From the NCBI RefSeq assembly GCF_002455975.1, contig NZ_DKLM01000056.1:17024-29717 (forward strand): a DNA stretch of 12,694 nt. Reading direction: 5' to 3'. Position numbers and translations under genes: made by a program. Below, one piece after another: positions 5,657 to 12,694 of the stretch (position 1 is the stretch's first letter; every line of letters begins with the position of its first letter). Source of the DNA: Clostridium sp. UBA6640 (GTDB lineage: Bacteria > Bacillota > Clostridia > Clostridiales > Clostridiaceae). The notes under the pieces were generated by a model, which saw nothing but the letters and a program-made list of their open reading frames with translations, searched no databases and was not told the DNA's origin.

Positions 5657-6574
5657 TTACTCTCTTCCCTTCACTAATGACATAAAATAATCTTCCAAAT
5701 TATCTCCAACTTCTGTAATGCTTGCAACAGAAACTCCGCTTGATACCAGCTGTTGATTCACTTCAGAAGAATTATCAAGATAATCATAAAGTCTAATCTC
5801 TTTGCCGCTGATTACTTTAAAGTTTTTCGTGTGCAGCACTGTTTCAAATACAGAAGCCGCTTTGGCAGTATCATCCACCATAATCGCAAGACTTCTTTGA
5901 CACTGCTCAGTCAGCTCTTCATGGGTAAATTCCTTCACCATTCTCCCCTCATCGATAATGCCGTAATGTGTTGCTACAAGGGAAAGTTCTGTTAAAATGT
6001 GACTTGAAATCATAATAGTAATATGATATTCCTCATTTAAGCGCTTAATAATTTCACGCATTTCAATAATCCCCATTGGATCAAGTCCATTTATCGGTTC
6101 ATCCAAGATAATAAAATCAGGATTATTTAATAAAGCAAGAGCAATCCCTAAACGCTGCTTCATTCCTAAGGAAAAATTCTTAACCTTTTTTTCCCCTGTA
6201 TCCGAAAGCCCCACAATTTCTAGAGTCTTTATAATGGCATTCTTATCAGGAATTCCTTTTAACCTTTGATAGTACTCCAAATTTTGATAAGCAGTCAGAT
6301 TCGGATATAATGCCGGTATTTCAATCACACAACCTAATCTTTTTCGTGCTTCTTGCAGTCCGCTTTCCGTCGTTTCACCAAACAATTCTATTTCACCACT
6401 ATCTGCAAATGTCAGTGATGTGATAAGACGGGTTAAGGTTGTTTTCCCTGCGCCGTTACGACCAATCAAACCGTAAATATCTCCTCTTCGAATAGTCATG
6501 TTTACATTATCAACTGCTACTTTGCCGCTATATGATTTTGTTACATTTTTTAATTTTAACACCACTTCATTCAT
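5657..6574 (-). CDS. ABC transporter ATPase with LanF/BcrA-type E-loop
   Basis: ATG 6574 (305 residues) is chosen because AGAGGTGAG lies 6 bases upstream; a 20-codon upstream extension lacks such a site. Nucleotide-binding motifs: Walker A GRNGAGKTT (38-46), signature FSLGMKQRLG (134-143), Walker B FIILDEP (154-160), H-loop SSH. The position usually held by the Q-loop Gln reads CVIEIPALYPNLTAYQNL, so Glu replaces Gln. This E-loop is described for lantibiotic-immunity ATPases (LanF) and is shared by BcrA-like bacitracin transporters. The C-terminal ~90 residues are a divergent tail typical of this group. It lies 88 bases after the response regulator gene and directly before the permease. The likely role is energising protection against a membrane- or lipid II-targeting peptide. 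Confidence 0.9.
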   Translation of the reverse strand: MNEVVLKLKNVTKSYSGKVAVDNVNMTIRRGDIYGLIGRNGAGKTTLTRLITSLTFADSGEIELFGETTESGLQEARKRLGCVIEIPALYPNLTAYQNLEYYQRLKGIPDKNAIIKTLEIVGLSDTGEKKVKNFSLGMKQRLGIALALLNNPDFIILDEPINGLDPMGIIEMREIIKRLNEEYHITIMISSHILTELSLVATHYGIIDEGRMVKEFTHEELTEQCQRSLAIMVDDTAKAASVFETVLHTKNFKVISGKEIRLYDYLDNSSEVNQQLVSSGVSVASITEVGDNLEDYFMSLVKGRE

Positions 6575-6662
6575 TTTTGACTCACCTCTCATATTTGATA
6601 ATTTTATAATATAATAGAGGTCTTTAAAAACCATAAAAAAAATCTTAAAAAAGTCTTAAACT

Positions 6663-7334
6663 TTACTCCTGCATTTTAAAGCCAATCCCCCAAACAGTTT
6701 GGATATATTCTTTCTTGGACTCTATTTTCGCTAGTTTTGTGCGAATTTTACTGATGTACACATTGATAGTATTATCATCTCCGAAGAATTCCTCACCCCA
6801 AACACTTTTGTACAAGTTATTTTTCGTGAATACTTTTTTGGGATTCTCCATCAGACATTTTAAAATTTCAAATTCTCGCTTGGAAAGGTTTAAAGGCTCT
6901 TGATTAACAGAAGCGTCGAATTGCTCGAGGTCTAAAGTAATATTTTTAAAATGAAGGGTATCAGGGGAAGTTGTTACTATATTTCGCAGTTGCACTTCAA
7001 TTCTGGCAAGTAACTCTTCATTGTCAAATGGCTTTGTTATGTAATCATTCGCTCCTAATTTAAGTAAAGAAACTGTACTTTCTTTCGTATCAATTGCTGT
7101 TAGAACAATAATTGGAATCTTACTTTCTGCCTTTATCTCTGTTAACACCTCATATCCTGTTTTCCCTGGCAACATTAAGTCCAATAGGATAAGTTCATAT
7201 TTTTCAAGGCGAAAGCACATCAGCGCCTCTGTTCCAGAATAAGCAACATTCGTCACATATCCTCCTTGTGTCAATAAGTCCTGAAGCATATCACTTATAT
7301 GTGCATCATCTTCTACAATTAATATCTTTTTCAT
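6663..7334 (-). CDS. OmpR/PhoB-family response regulator
   Basis: 223 residues. The receiver domain (1-~115) has the acidic pair ED-D at 8-10, phosphoacceptor Asp 52 in LILLDLMLPG, a switch residue in VLTAID and Lys in ITKPFDNEEL. The C-terminal winged helix (~125-223) contains LSKREFEILKCLMENPKKVF, WGEEF and a YISKIRTKL recognition helix, closing with VWGIGFKM. It is first in the operon with the ABC genes and kinase, and very likely activates this operon when the kinase reports peptide stress. ATG 7334 has AGGAGT upstream (7349-7344) at about 9 bases. Base composition is visibly less AT-rich than in the receptor locus at 1763-3034, which suggests acquired DNA. Confidence 0.9.
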   Translation of the reverse strand: MKKILIVEDDAHISDMLQDLLTQGGYVTNVAYSGTEALMCFRLEKYELILLDLMLPGKTGYEVLTEIKAESKIPIIVLTAIDTKESTVSLLKLGANDYITKPFDNEELLARIEVQLRNIVTTSPDTLHFKNITLDLEQFDASVNQEPLNLSKREFEILKCLMENPKKVFTKNNLYKSVWGEEFFGDDNTINVYISKIRTKLAKIESKKEYIQTVWGIGFKMQE

Positions 7335-7354
7335 GCTACTATCACTCCTAAAAA

Positions 7355-7383
7355 ATTATACTTAATTTTTTTATAAAAAAGTC
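7355..7383 (-). promoter_or_regulatory. Candidate promoter of the response regulator operon
   Basis: On the minus strand a consensus TATAAT (7360-7355) lies a few bases before AGGAGT. The hexamer 17 bases further up, GACTTT (7383-7378), is a poor -35. A good -10 with a poor -35 is usual for promoters activated by OmpR-type regulators. I find no clear direct repeats for regulator binding in this short AT-rich stretch. Confidence 0.4.
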
Positions 7384-7510
7384 TCTAAATTTTATTTTTC
7401 TTTAATTTTAACATCAGTCTCAATATATAGAAATACTTTAATGTGTAGTTCGTCCATACTGCGACATAAGAAAAGGTACTTCTCCCAAGTGTATCGGAAA
7501 TAAACGGTAG

Positions 7511-7558
7511 AAAAACTCCCCATAAAGTAGACAGTGGAATTGTCTACCTTATGGGGAG
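7511..7558 (-). terminator. Long hairpin: terminator, possibly made of two abutted IS ends
   Basis: CTCCCCATAAAGTAGACA (7516-7533) pairs with TGTCTACCTTATGGGGAG (7541-7558): 18 bp with one mismatch around a 7-base loop. On the minus strand TTTTTC follows (7515-7510), so it can end transcription of the 7591-7872 frame, 32 bases upstream. Its arms closely resemble the IS-end-like repeats at 3401-3450, and back-to-back ends are also what adjoining insertion-sequence termini look like. Confidence 0.6.
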
Positions 7559-7590
7559 CATACCATTTCTTTATTATACTTTTCAATCCT

Positions 7591-7872
7591 TCACCTTTTG
7601 ACTTCACGATACATTTTTTCTTTCAACAAGTCACGAACAAAAGGTTCATACGTACCATACTTTTCAATTTCACCTCTCTCTGTTTCATTTATATAAGAAT
7701 CAAGGTTTGAATCATACTTAAGATAAATGGCTCGTATATTATTTTCAATTTTTTCAATGTCATAAAGAACAATCTTTGGGTAATCTCCCATGTCAAAATT
7801 TCGTAAGCCTGTTAATATATAGTGGCATAACTTCTTATTTGCTAGTACAACTAAAAAGCGTGATAAGAACAT
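7591..7872 (-). CDS. Hypothetical protein, 93 aa, in element remnant
   Basis: Open frame from ATG 7872 to the stop at 7591. It has a hydrophobic/basic start (MFLSRFLVVLANKK), a stretch DYPKIVLYDIEKIENNIRAI and a charged C-terminal half with ETERGEIEKYGTYEPFVRDL. I do not recognise the family. There is only a weak AGG upstream, and the start lies where the integrase remnant on the other strand begins to decay, so the N-terminus may be a junction artefact. The terminator 32 bases downstream supports a genuine gene end. It diverges from the integrase fragment. It may be a leftover accessory gene of the integrated element. Confidence 0.4.
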   Translation of the reverse strand: MFLSRFLVVLANKKLCHYILTGLRNFDMGDYPKIVLYDIEKIENNIRAIYLKYDSNLDSYINETERGEIEKYGTYEPFVRDLLKEKMYREVKR

Positions 7873-7874
7873 CT

Positions 7875-7946
7875 TTTGAACCTATCAATGTGCAAAGTTG
7901 GTAGCTAAAACTATCTAAAAAACTTAGTCCATCTTATGTCAGAGGT
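7875..7946 (+). pseudogene. Decayed N-terminal part of the integrase gene
   Basis: In the integrase frame, codons upstream of ATG 7947 read FEPINVQSW, a TAG (7902-7904), then LKLSKKLSPSYVRG. The last part continues smoothly into MQGLFSLAMDRAV, as expected of the core-binding domain. Adding one A near 7894 and removing one near 7910 would give KLVAKLSKKLSPSYV without a stop, so small indels probably broke the gene. Further upstream no integrase-like reading is recognisable. Confidence 0.5.
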
Positions 7947-8714
7947 ATGCAAGGGTTATTTTCATTAGCAATGGATAGAGCCGTTGTTTTAGGACTAGCC
8001 AAAATCAATCCATCAAAGATAATTGGAAATGTAAAAAAAGTAAAAACAAAAGTAGATTTTTGGACAAAAGAAGAATTTGAAAAAGTCATTTCTCTTATTT
8101 ATAAAGAAGATTATTACCAACACTTTCTCTTTATCTCCTTATGGTTCCTGTTTATGACAGGTATGAGGATTGGTGAAGCCACAGCGATACAGTGGGAAGA
8201 TATGGACTTTGATACTGGTGTACTAAGTATCACGAAAACTTTGTATTACAAGAATCAAAATGAATATTCCTTCATTGAACCAAAGACTAGAGCAAATATC
8301 CGAAGCATTGCACTAGATGACGATACATTGCAAAATTTAAAAGAATGGAGGAAAGTTCAGAGTGAAGTCGTCAAAACAGGCTATGTAATGAGTTACAATG
8401 GGATTCCAACACAAAAACATACCATAGCTCATGCCATTACAAGAGTTTCTAAAATGGCAGGCATACACAGAATTAAGACCCATGCTTTAAGACACTCCCA
8501 CACTTCTCTTTTGATTAGCATGGGAGAGAATCCCTTAATCATTAAAGACCGTCTAGGGCATGAAGATATTGAAACGACATTAGGAACCTATGGGCATTTA
8601 TATCCAAACAGTAACTTTGAAGTCGCTCATAAGTTGAAAGGTGTCATTCAGTATAGTTCTCCATCAGAGAATAGAGATATTTCACCTAAGAATCAGTTCA
8701 CTGTTAGCTTCTGA
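7947..8714 (+). CDS. Tyrosine recombinase (phage/ICE integrase), N-terminally truncated
   Basis: The 255-residue frame covers the end of the core-binding domain and the complete catalytic domain of a tyrosine integrase. All active-site residues are visible: Arg 74 in TGMRIGEA, Lys 113 in EPKTRANIR, His 179 and Arg 182 in HALRHSHTS, His 205 in LGHEDIETT and the nucleophile Tyr 215 in GTYGHL. Intact relatives are about 370-400 residues; the arm-binding domain and much of the core-binding domain are missing, and no ribosome binding site precedes ATG 7947. It is therefore probably inactive. It is convergent with guaA and stops 84 bases from the guaA stop codon, the position of an integrase gene whose element entered at the guaA 3' end, a known integration site. 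It is the only clear plus-strand gene here, and its base composition resembles that of the ABC operon. Confidence 0.8.
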   Translation: MQGLFSLAMDRAVVLGLAKINPSKIIGNVKKVKTKVDFWTKEEFEKVISLIYKEDYYQHFLFISLWFLFMTGMRIGEATAIQWEDMDFDTGVLSITKTLYYKNQNEYSFIEPKTRANIRSIALDDDTLQNLKEWRKVQSEVVKTGYVMSYNGIPTQKHTIAHAITRVSKMAGIHRIKTHALRHSHTSLLISMGENPLIIKDRLGHEDIETTLGTYGHLYPNSNFEVAHKLKGVIQYSSPSENRDISPKNQFTVSF

Positions 8715-8719
8715 ATAAA

Positions 8720-8740
8720 AAAGTGCAATGAAAGTGCAAT
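8720..8740 (+). repeat. Tandem AAAGTGCAAT repeats, candidate integrase arm sites
   Basis: AAAGTGCAAT occurs at 8720-8729 and again at 8731-8740 (11-bp period), just after the integrase stop and between it and the guaA end. Short direct repeats near an attachment core are typical arm-type binding sites of tyrosine integrases. Confidence 0.4.
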
Positions 8741-8748
8741 AGAAACAG

Positions 8749-8791
8749 AAAAAGAGCCGTAAACCCTTGGTACGCAAGGACTTATGGCTCT
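8749..8791 (-). terminator. Terminator of guaA, shared with the integrase end
   Basis: AGAGCC (8753-8758) pairs with GGCTCT (8786-8791). The stem continues through GTAA/TTAT with one wobble and CCTTG/CAAGG to a small loop. On the minus strand it is followed by TTTTTC, 8 bases after guaA ends. On the plus strand the T-run is poor. It lies on the element side of the presumed attachment core, so guaA may have acquired this terminator with the element. Confidence 0.6.
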
Positions 8792-8820
8792 CCTTAAACT
8801 ATTCCCACTCTATAGTAGCA
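8792..8820. mobile_element. Presumed attachment site at the guaA 3' end
   Basis: The guaA end, coding TIEWE plus stop, is the established target of several tyrosine integrases, and an integrase gene with candidate arm repeats abuts it. The exact core cannot be defined, because I find no convincing second copy of this sequence in the window. The opposite junction therefore lies to the left of base 1 or has been lost. Confidence 0.35.
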
Positions 8821-10328
8821 GGTGGTTTTGAAGTTACATCATAAACAATTCTGTTTACTCCTTTAACTTCATTAACAATTCTTCTTGAAACTTTATCTAA
8901 TACTTCATATGGTACTCTTGCCCAATCTGAAGTCATTCCGTCTGAAGATGTAACTGCTCTTAATGCTACTGTATGACAGTAAGTTCTCTCGTCTCCCATA
9001 ACTCCAACAGATTGAATGTTTGGAAGGCAAGCAAAGTATTGCCATATTTCACTTTCTAAGCCGTTTAATGCAACTTCTTCTCTGAAGATAGCATCTGCTT
9101 CTCTAACTATTTCTAATTTATCTTCTGTAATTTCTCCAAGAACTCTTATTGCAAGACCTGGTCCTGGGAAAGGCTGTCTCCATACTAAATGATGTGGAAT
9201 TCCAAGTTCTTCTCCAACTGCTCTAACTTCATCTTTGAATAATTCTCTTAATGGCTCGATAAGTTCAAAAGTTATGTCTTCTGGAAGTCCTCCTACATTG
9301 TGGTGACTTTTAATTGTTGCAGATGTATTTGTTCCACTTTCTACAACATCAGCATATATAGTTCCTTGAACTAAGAAATCTATTTCTCCAAGTTTATTAG
9401 ACTCTTCTTCAAATACTCTAATAAACTCTTCTCCTATAATCTTTCTCTTTCTTTCTGGATCACTTACCCCTTTAAGTTTTCCAAGGAATCTATCTTGTGC
9501 ATTTACTCTTATAAGATTCATGTCAAAGCCTTTTCTAAATATCTCTTCAACTTGATCTCCTTCGTCTTTTCTTAAAAGACCATGATCAACAAAAACACAA
9601 GTTAACTGTTTTCCAACAGCTTTATGTACTAGTACTGCTGCAACAGATGAGTCTACTCCACCTGATAATGCGCATAATACCTTTTTATCTCCAACTTTTT
9701 CTTTTATTTCTTTTATTTTTTCTTCTGCGAAAGAAGCCATTGACCAATCTCCAGCTACCTTACATACATTGTATAAGAAATTTGTTATCATCTTTTCTCC
9801 AAATAGTGTATGTTGAACTTCTGGATGGAATTGTACTCCGTATAACATTCTTTCTTCATTACACATAGCAGCTATTGGACATTCGCTAGTATCTCCTATG
9901 ATTTCAAATCCTTCTGGTGCACTTTCTATGAAATCAGTATGACTCATCCAGCATTGTTTTTCAGATATTCCATCAAATAATTTATTATTCATTTGAAGAT
10001 TTACATCAGTTTTACCATATTCTCTAACTGTTGCTGTTTTAACATTTCCACCTAATGTATGGGCCATTAATTGAGCACCGTAACATATTCCTAGTATTGG
10101 AATGTTAAGTTCAAATATATCTTTATCTATTTGTGGAGCATCCTCTCCATAAACACTGTTTGGTCCACCAGTAAATATTATTCCTGTTGGACTCATTTCT
10201 TTAATTTTCTCAGCAGAAATTGTATAAGGAACTATTTCACAATAAACATGATTTTCTCTTACTCTTCTTGCTATAAGTTGATTGTATTGTCCGCCAAAAT
10301 CAACAACTAATATAAGTTCTCTTTTCAT
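8799..10328 (-). CDS. guaA: GMP synthase (glutamine-hydrolysing)
   Basis: Converts XMP, ATP and glutamine to GMP in the cytoplasm, the last step of guanine nucleotide synthesis. 509 residues, full length for the family. The class I glutamine amidotransferase domain (~1-195) has the nucleophile Cys 82 in GICYGAQ and the His 168/Glu 170 pair in QFHPE. The ATP pyrophosphatase domain carries the PP-loop LSGGVDSS near 222. The C-terminal dimerisation domain ends in the conserved PATIEWE. ATG 10328 has AAGGAGG at good distance. The gene follows guaB by 118 bases on the same strand and probably shares its riboswitch-controlled transcript. Its 3' end serves as an integration site; the C-terminus is intact, so insertion did not damage the enzyme. 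Confidence 0.97.
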   Translation of the reverse strand: MKRELILVVDFGGQYNQLIARRVRENHVYCEIVPYTISAEKIKEMSPTGIIFTGGPNSVYGEDAPQIDKDIFELNIPILGICYGAQLMAHTLGGNVKTATVREYGKTDVNLQMNNKLFDGISEKQCWMSHTDFIESAPEGFEIIGDTSECPIAAMCNEERMLYGVQFHPEVQHTLFGEKMITNFLYNVCKVAGDWSMASFAEEKIKEIKEKVGDKKVLCALSGGVDSSVAAVLVHKAVGKQLTCVFVDHGLLRKDEGDQVEEIFRKGFDMNLIRVNAQDRFLGKLKGVSDPERKRKIIGEEFIRVFEEESNKLGEIDFLVQGTIYADVVESGTNTSATIKSHHNVGGLPEDITFELIEPLRELFKDEVRAVGEELGIPHHLVWRQPFPGPGLAIRVLGEITEDKLEIVREADAIFREEVALNGLESEIWQYFACLPNIQSVGVMGDERTYCHTVALRAVTSSDGMTSDWARVPYEVLDKVSRRIVNEVKGVNRIVYDVTSKPPATIEWE

Positions 10329-10381
10329 TATCTTAGCTTCCTCCTTAAAATTGATTTCTCCTTTATCAGTCTTTAATAAAG

Positions 10382-11931
<1,550 letters not shown>

Positions 11932-11932
11932 T

Positions 11933-11967
11933 CATAAGTTGTATTCCACAAATAATACATACTTATG
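11933..11967 (-). promoter_or_regulatory. Leader hairpin just upstream of guaB
   Basis: CATAAGT plus TGTATT (11933-11945) pair with AATACA plus ACTTATG (11954-11967), a 13-bp stem with one bulged base and an 8-base loop. It is not followed by a T-tract and lies about 20 bases before the guaB ribosome binding site. It may stabilise or process the mRNA. A role in control is unproven. Confidence 0.35.
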
Positions 11968-12101
11968 CAGCAAATAACTTGTCCATGTATAAAGAAAATT
12001 AACTAACCCTAATTGCTATAAAGTTTTAATAATTTCTTCATAATATTAGACCTTCTAAATTAAATATGTTTAATACTTAAACTTGAAACTCATAGCAAAT
12101 A

Positions 12102-12142
12102 AAAAATACTAACTCTACTTATTCCCTCTAAGTAAAATTAGT
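12102..12142 (-). terminator. Riboswitch-controlled terminator of guaB
   Basis: On the minus strand ACTAATTTTACTTA (12142-12129) pairs with TAAGTAGAGTTAGT (12121-12108): a 14-bp stem including two G-U pairs and a 7-base loop, followed by TTTTTT (12107-12102). The 5' arm is also complementary (with wobbles) to 12197-12184, which overlaps the 3' side of the aptamer P1 helix. The two pairings are therefore mutually exclusive. Confidence 0.8.
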
Positions 12143-12193
12143 ACCCAATAAAAGCTCCATTAATAAAAACTCAAATATAAGTATACCAATTTT

Positions 12194-12258
12194 ACTCATA
12201 GTCAGAAATTCTTGGTTTCCGGTAGATACTCCTTGCCATATTCAAGGGATATATGAGT
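12194..12258 (-). promoter_or_regulatory. Purine riboswitch aptamer, guanine class, upstream of guaB
   Basis: Read on the minus strand, P1 is formed by ACTCATA (12258-12252) and TATGAGT (12200-12194). Between them are the conserved purine-aptamer elements: ATATCCC, the P2 arms CCTTG and CAAGG around AATATGG, then TATCTACCGG at J2/3, and a P3 hairpin ending TTTCTGACTATGAG. The specificity base at J3/1 is C (GACTATG); adenine-binding members have U there (GATTATG), so guanine or hypoxanthine is the expected ligand. Just downstream, GAGTAAAATTGGTA (12197-12184), which includes the last bases of P1, can pair with the 5' arm of the terminator at 12102-12142 to form the antiterminator. Ligand binding holds P1, frees the terminator and should stop guaB-guaA transcription. 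Confidence 0.92.
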
Positions 12259-12312
12259 TAAATATATTAATATTTAATGCTATTCTTGTTATTTCCGTAA
12301 CTTATTAAAACT

Positions 12313-12341
12313 ATTCTATTTAATATTCAGCAGTTTGTCAA
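12313..12341 (-). promoter_or_regulatory. Sigma-A promoter of the guaB leader
   Basis: On the minus strand a perfect TTGACA (12341-12336) is followed after exactly 17 bases by TAGAAT (12318-12313). Transcription would start near 12306, about 48 bases before the aptamer, giving a leader of about 410 bases to guaB. Confidence 0.8.
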
Positions 12342-12570
12342 CATTAAAAAAGAATAAAATTAATAAAAAGTTCATCTAATTATATACCTCTATTTAATTT
12401 AAATTATAACTATGGAATAATAATCTATAAATGCTTTTTTATTCTTATGGAAAATTTGAAAATTTGAAAGGAAATAACATACTTGTTTACCATCTATAGA
12501 TGTACCACTTTTTAATTTAATATATCTCAGAAAATAATTAGCGCTTATTAGTATCTGGACTAAAATTTAA

Positions 12571-12605
12571 TTCACAGTTCACAGTTCACAGTGCACAATT
12601 CACAG
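12571..12605. repeat. Heptamer tandem repeat TTCACAG, five units
   Basis: Units at 12571, 12578, 12585 and 12599 are exact TTCACAG; the unit at 12592 is TGCACAA. Such short tandem heptamers are scattered in intergenic DNA of many bacteria and can vary in copy number. No gene is directly affected. Confidence 0.75.
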
Positions 12606-12613
12606 TTGTGGAT

Positions 12614-12637
12614 ATTTCTCAGCTACCACTGAGAAAT
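12614..12637. repeat. 9-bp hairpin next to the heptamer repeat
   Basis: ATTTCTCAG (12614-12622) and CTGAGAAAT (12629-12637) form a perfect stem with a 6-base loop. T-tracts are poor on both sides. It could be the weak terminator of a gene outside the window, or part of the same intergenic repeat unit as the heptamers. Confidence 0.4.
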
Positions 12638-12694
12638 TTAAAATTGATTATTTCTTAAAGTTACATAGTAACTTTTTTAAAGACTAGCAATATA

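Larger units (their letters stand above)
12342..12694. other. AT-rich intergenic region upstream of the guaB promoter
   Basis: No open frame with a ribosome binding site. It contains a heptamer repeat (12571-12605) and a hairpin (12614-12637), listed separately, plus a duplicated AAAATTTG near 12450-12465 and a small palindrome CATCTATAGATG (12491-12502). No gene is recognised up to the window edge. Confidence 0.5.

Noticed and set aside
4218..5995. Several short plus-strand frames across the kinase, permease and ATPase genes.
   Set aside because: They are mirror frames of genes with complete family motifs; none has a ribosome binding site or recognisable domain.
7392..7607. Minus-strand frame of 71 codons downstream of the 93-residue ORF.
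   Set aside because: It runs straight through the 18-bp terminator-like hairpin at 7516-7558, overlaps the end of the upstream frame, and has no family features.
9647..9868. Plus-strand frame inside guaA.
   Set aside because: It is antisense to a full-length conserved enzyme gene and shows no independent coding signal.
12194..12258. Adenine riboswitch as an alternative reading of the aptamer.
   Set aside because: The J3/1 specificity base is C (GACTATG), and the downstream genes make GMP; both point to guanine.

Overview
The window looks like chromosome of a low-GC Firmicute, most likely Clostridium sensu stricto. The grounds are the very AT-rich intergenic DNA, strong AGGAGG-type ribosome binding sites, clostridial-looking GuaB and GuaA, and a receptor/propeptide pair of a kind known from solventogenic clostridia. 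The genus is inferred from sequence character, not from a search.

Layout from left to right, almost all on the minus strand. (1) 1-671: two small genes of unknown function, the first cut by the window edge. (2) 1158-3034: a peptide-signalling locus. It has a 423-residue helix-turn-helix plus TPR-type receptor (RRNPP architecture). Downstream lie a decayed propeptide-like gene and an intact 51-residue secreted propeptide, which has its own promoter, a pair of 12-bp direct repeats over that promoter, and a strong terminator. (3) 3075-3742: a scrapyard with an IS3-type OrfA fragment, an unknown coding remnant, paired IS-end-like repeats, a ~159-bp inverted-repeat unit, a two-way terminator and a 25-bp perfect palindrome. 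(4) 3836-7390: a visibly less AT-rich operon of response regulator, ABC ATPase, ABC permease and histidine kinase. It resembles bacitracin/lantibiotic self-protection modules; the ATPase has Glu at the Q-loop, as in LanF proteins. (5) 7511-8791: a terminator-like hairpin built from sequences resembling the repeats at 3401-3450, an unknown 93-residue ORF, and an integrase that kept its whole catalytic domain but lost its N-terminus. The integrase runs into the 3' end of guaA. (6) 8799-12341: guaA and guaB (XMP and GMP synthesis). They are preceded by a sigma-A promoter, a guanine-class purine riboswitch and a terminator whose 5' arm can alternatively pair with the 3' side of the aptamer P1 helix.

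Regions 5 and 6 fit the known habit of integrative elements to insert at the 3' end of guaA. The resistance cassette and the scrapyard between the signalling locus and guaA are then best read as debris and cargo of one or more insertions. How far the element extends to the left cannot be decided here, because no convincing second attachment site is visible.

The most interesting candidate system is the peptide-signalling locus. It offers a receptor, an intact propeptide ending in DPNPW, a candidate operator with 20-bp periodicity, and what looks like the corpse of a second propeptide between them. Targets may include the two unknown small genes downstream.
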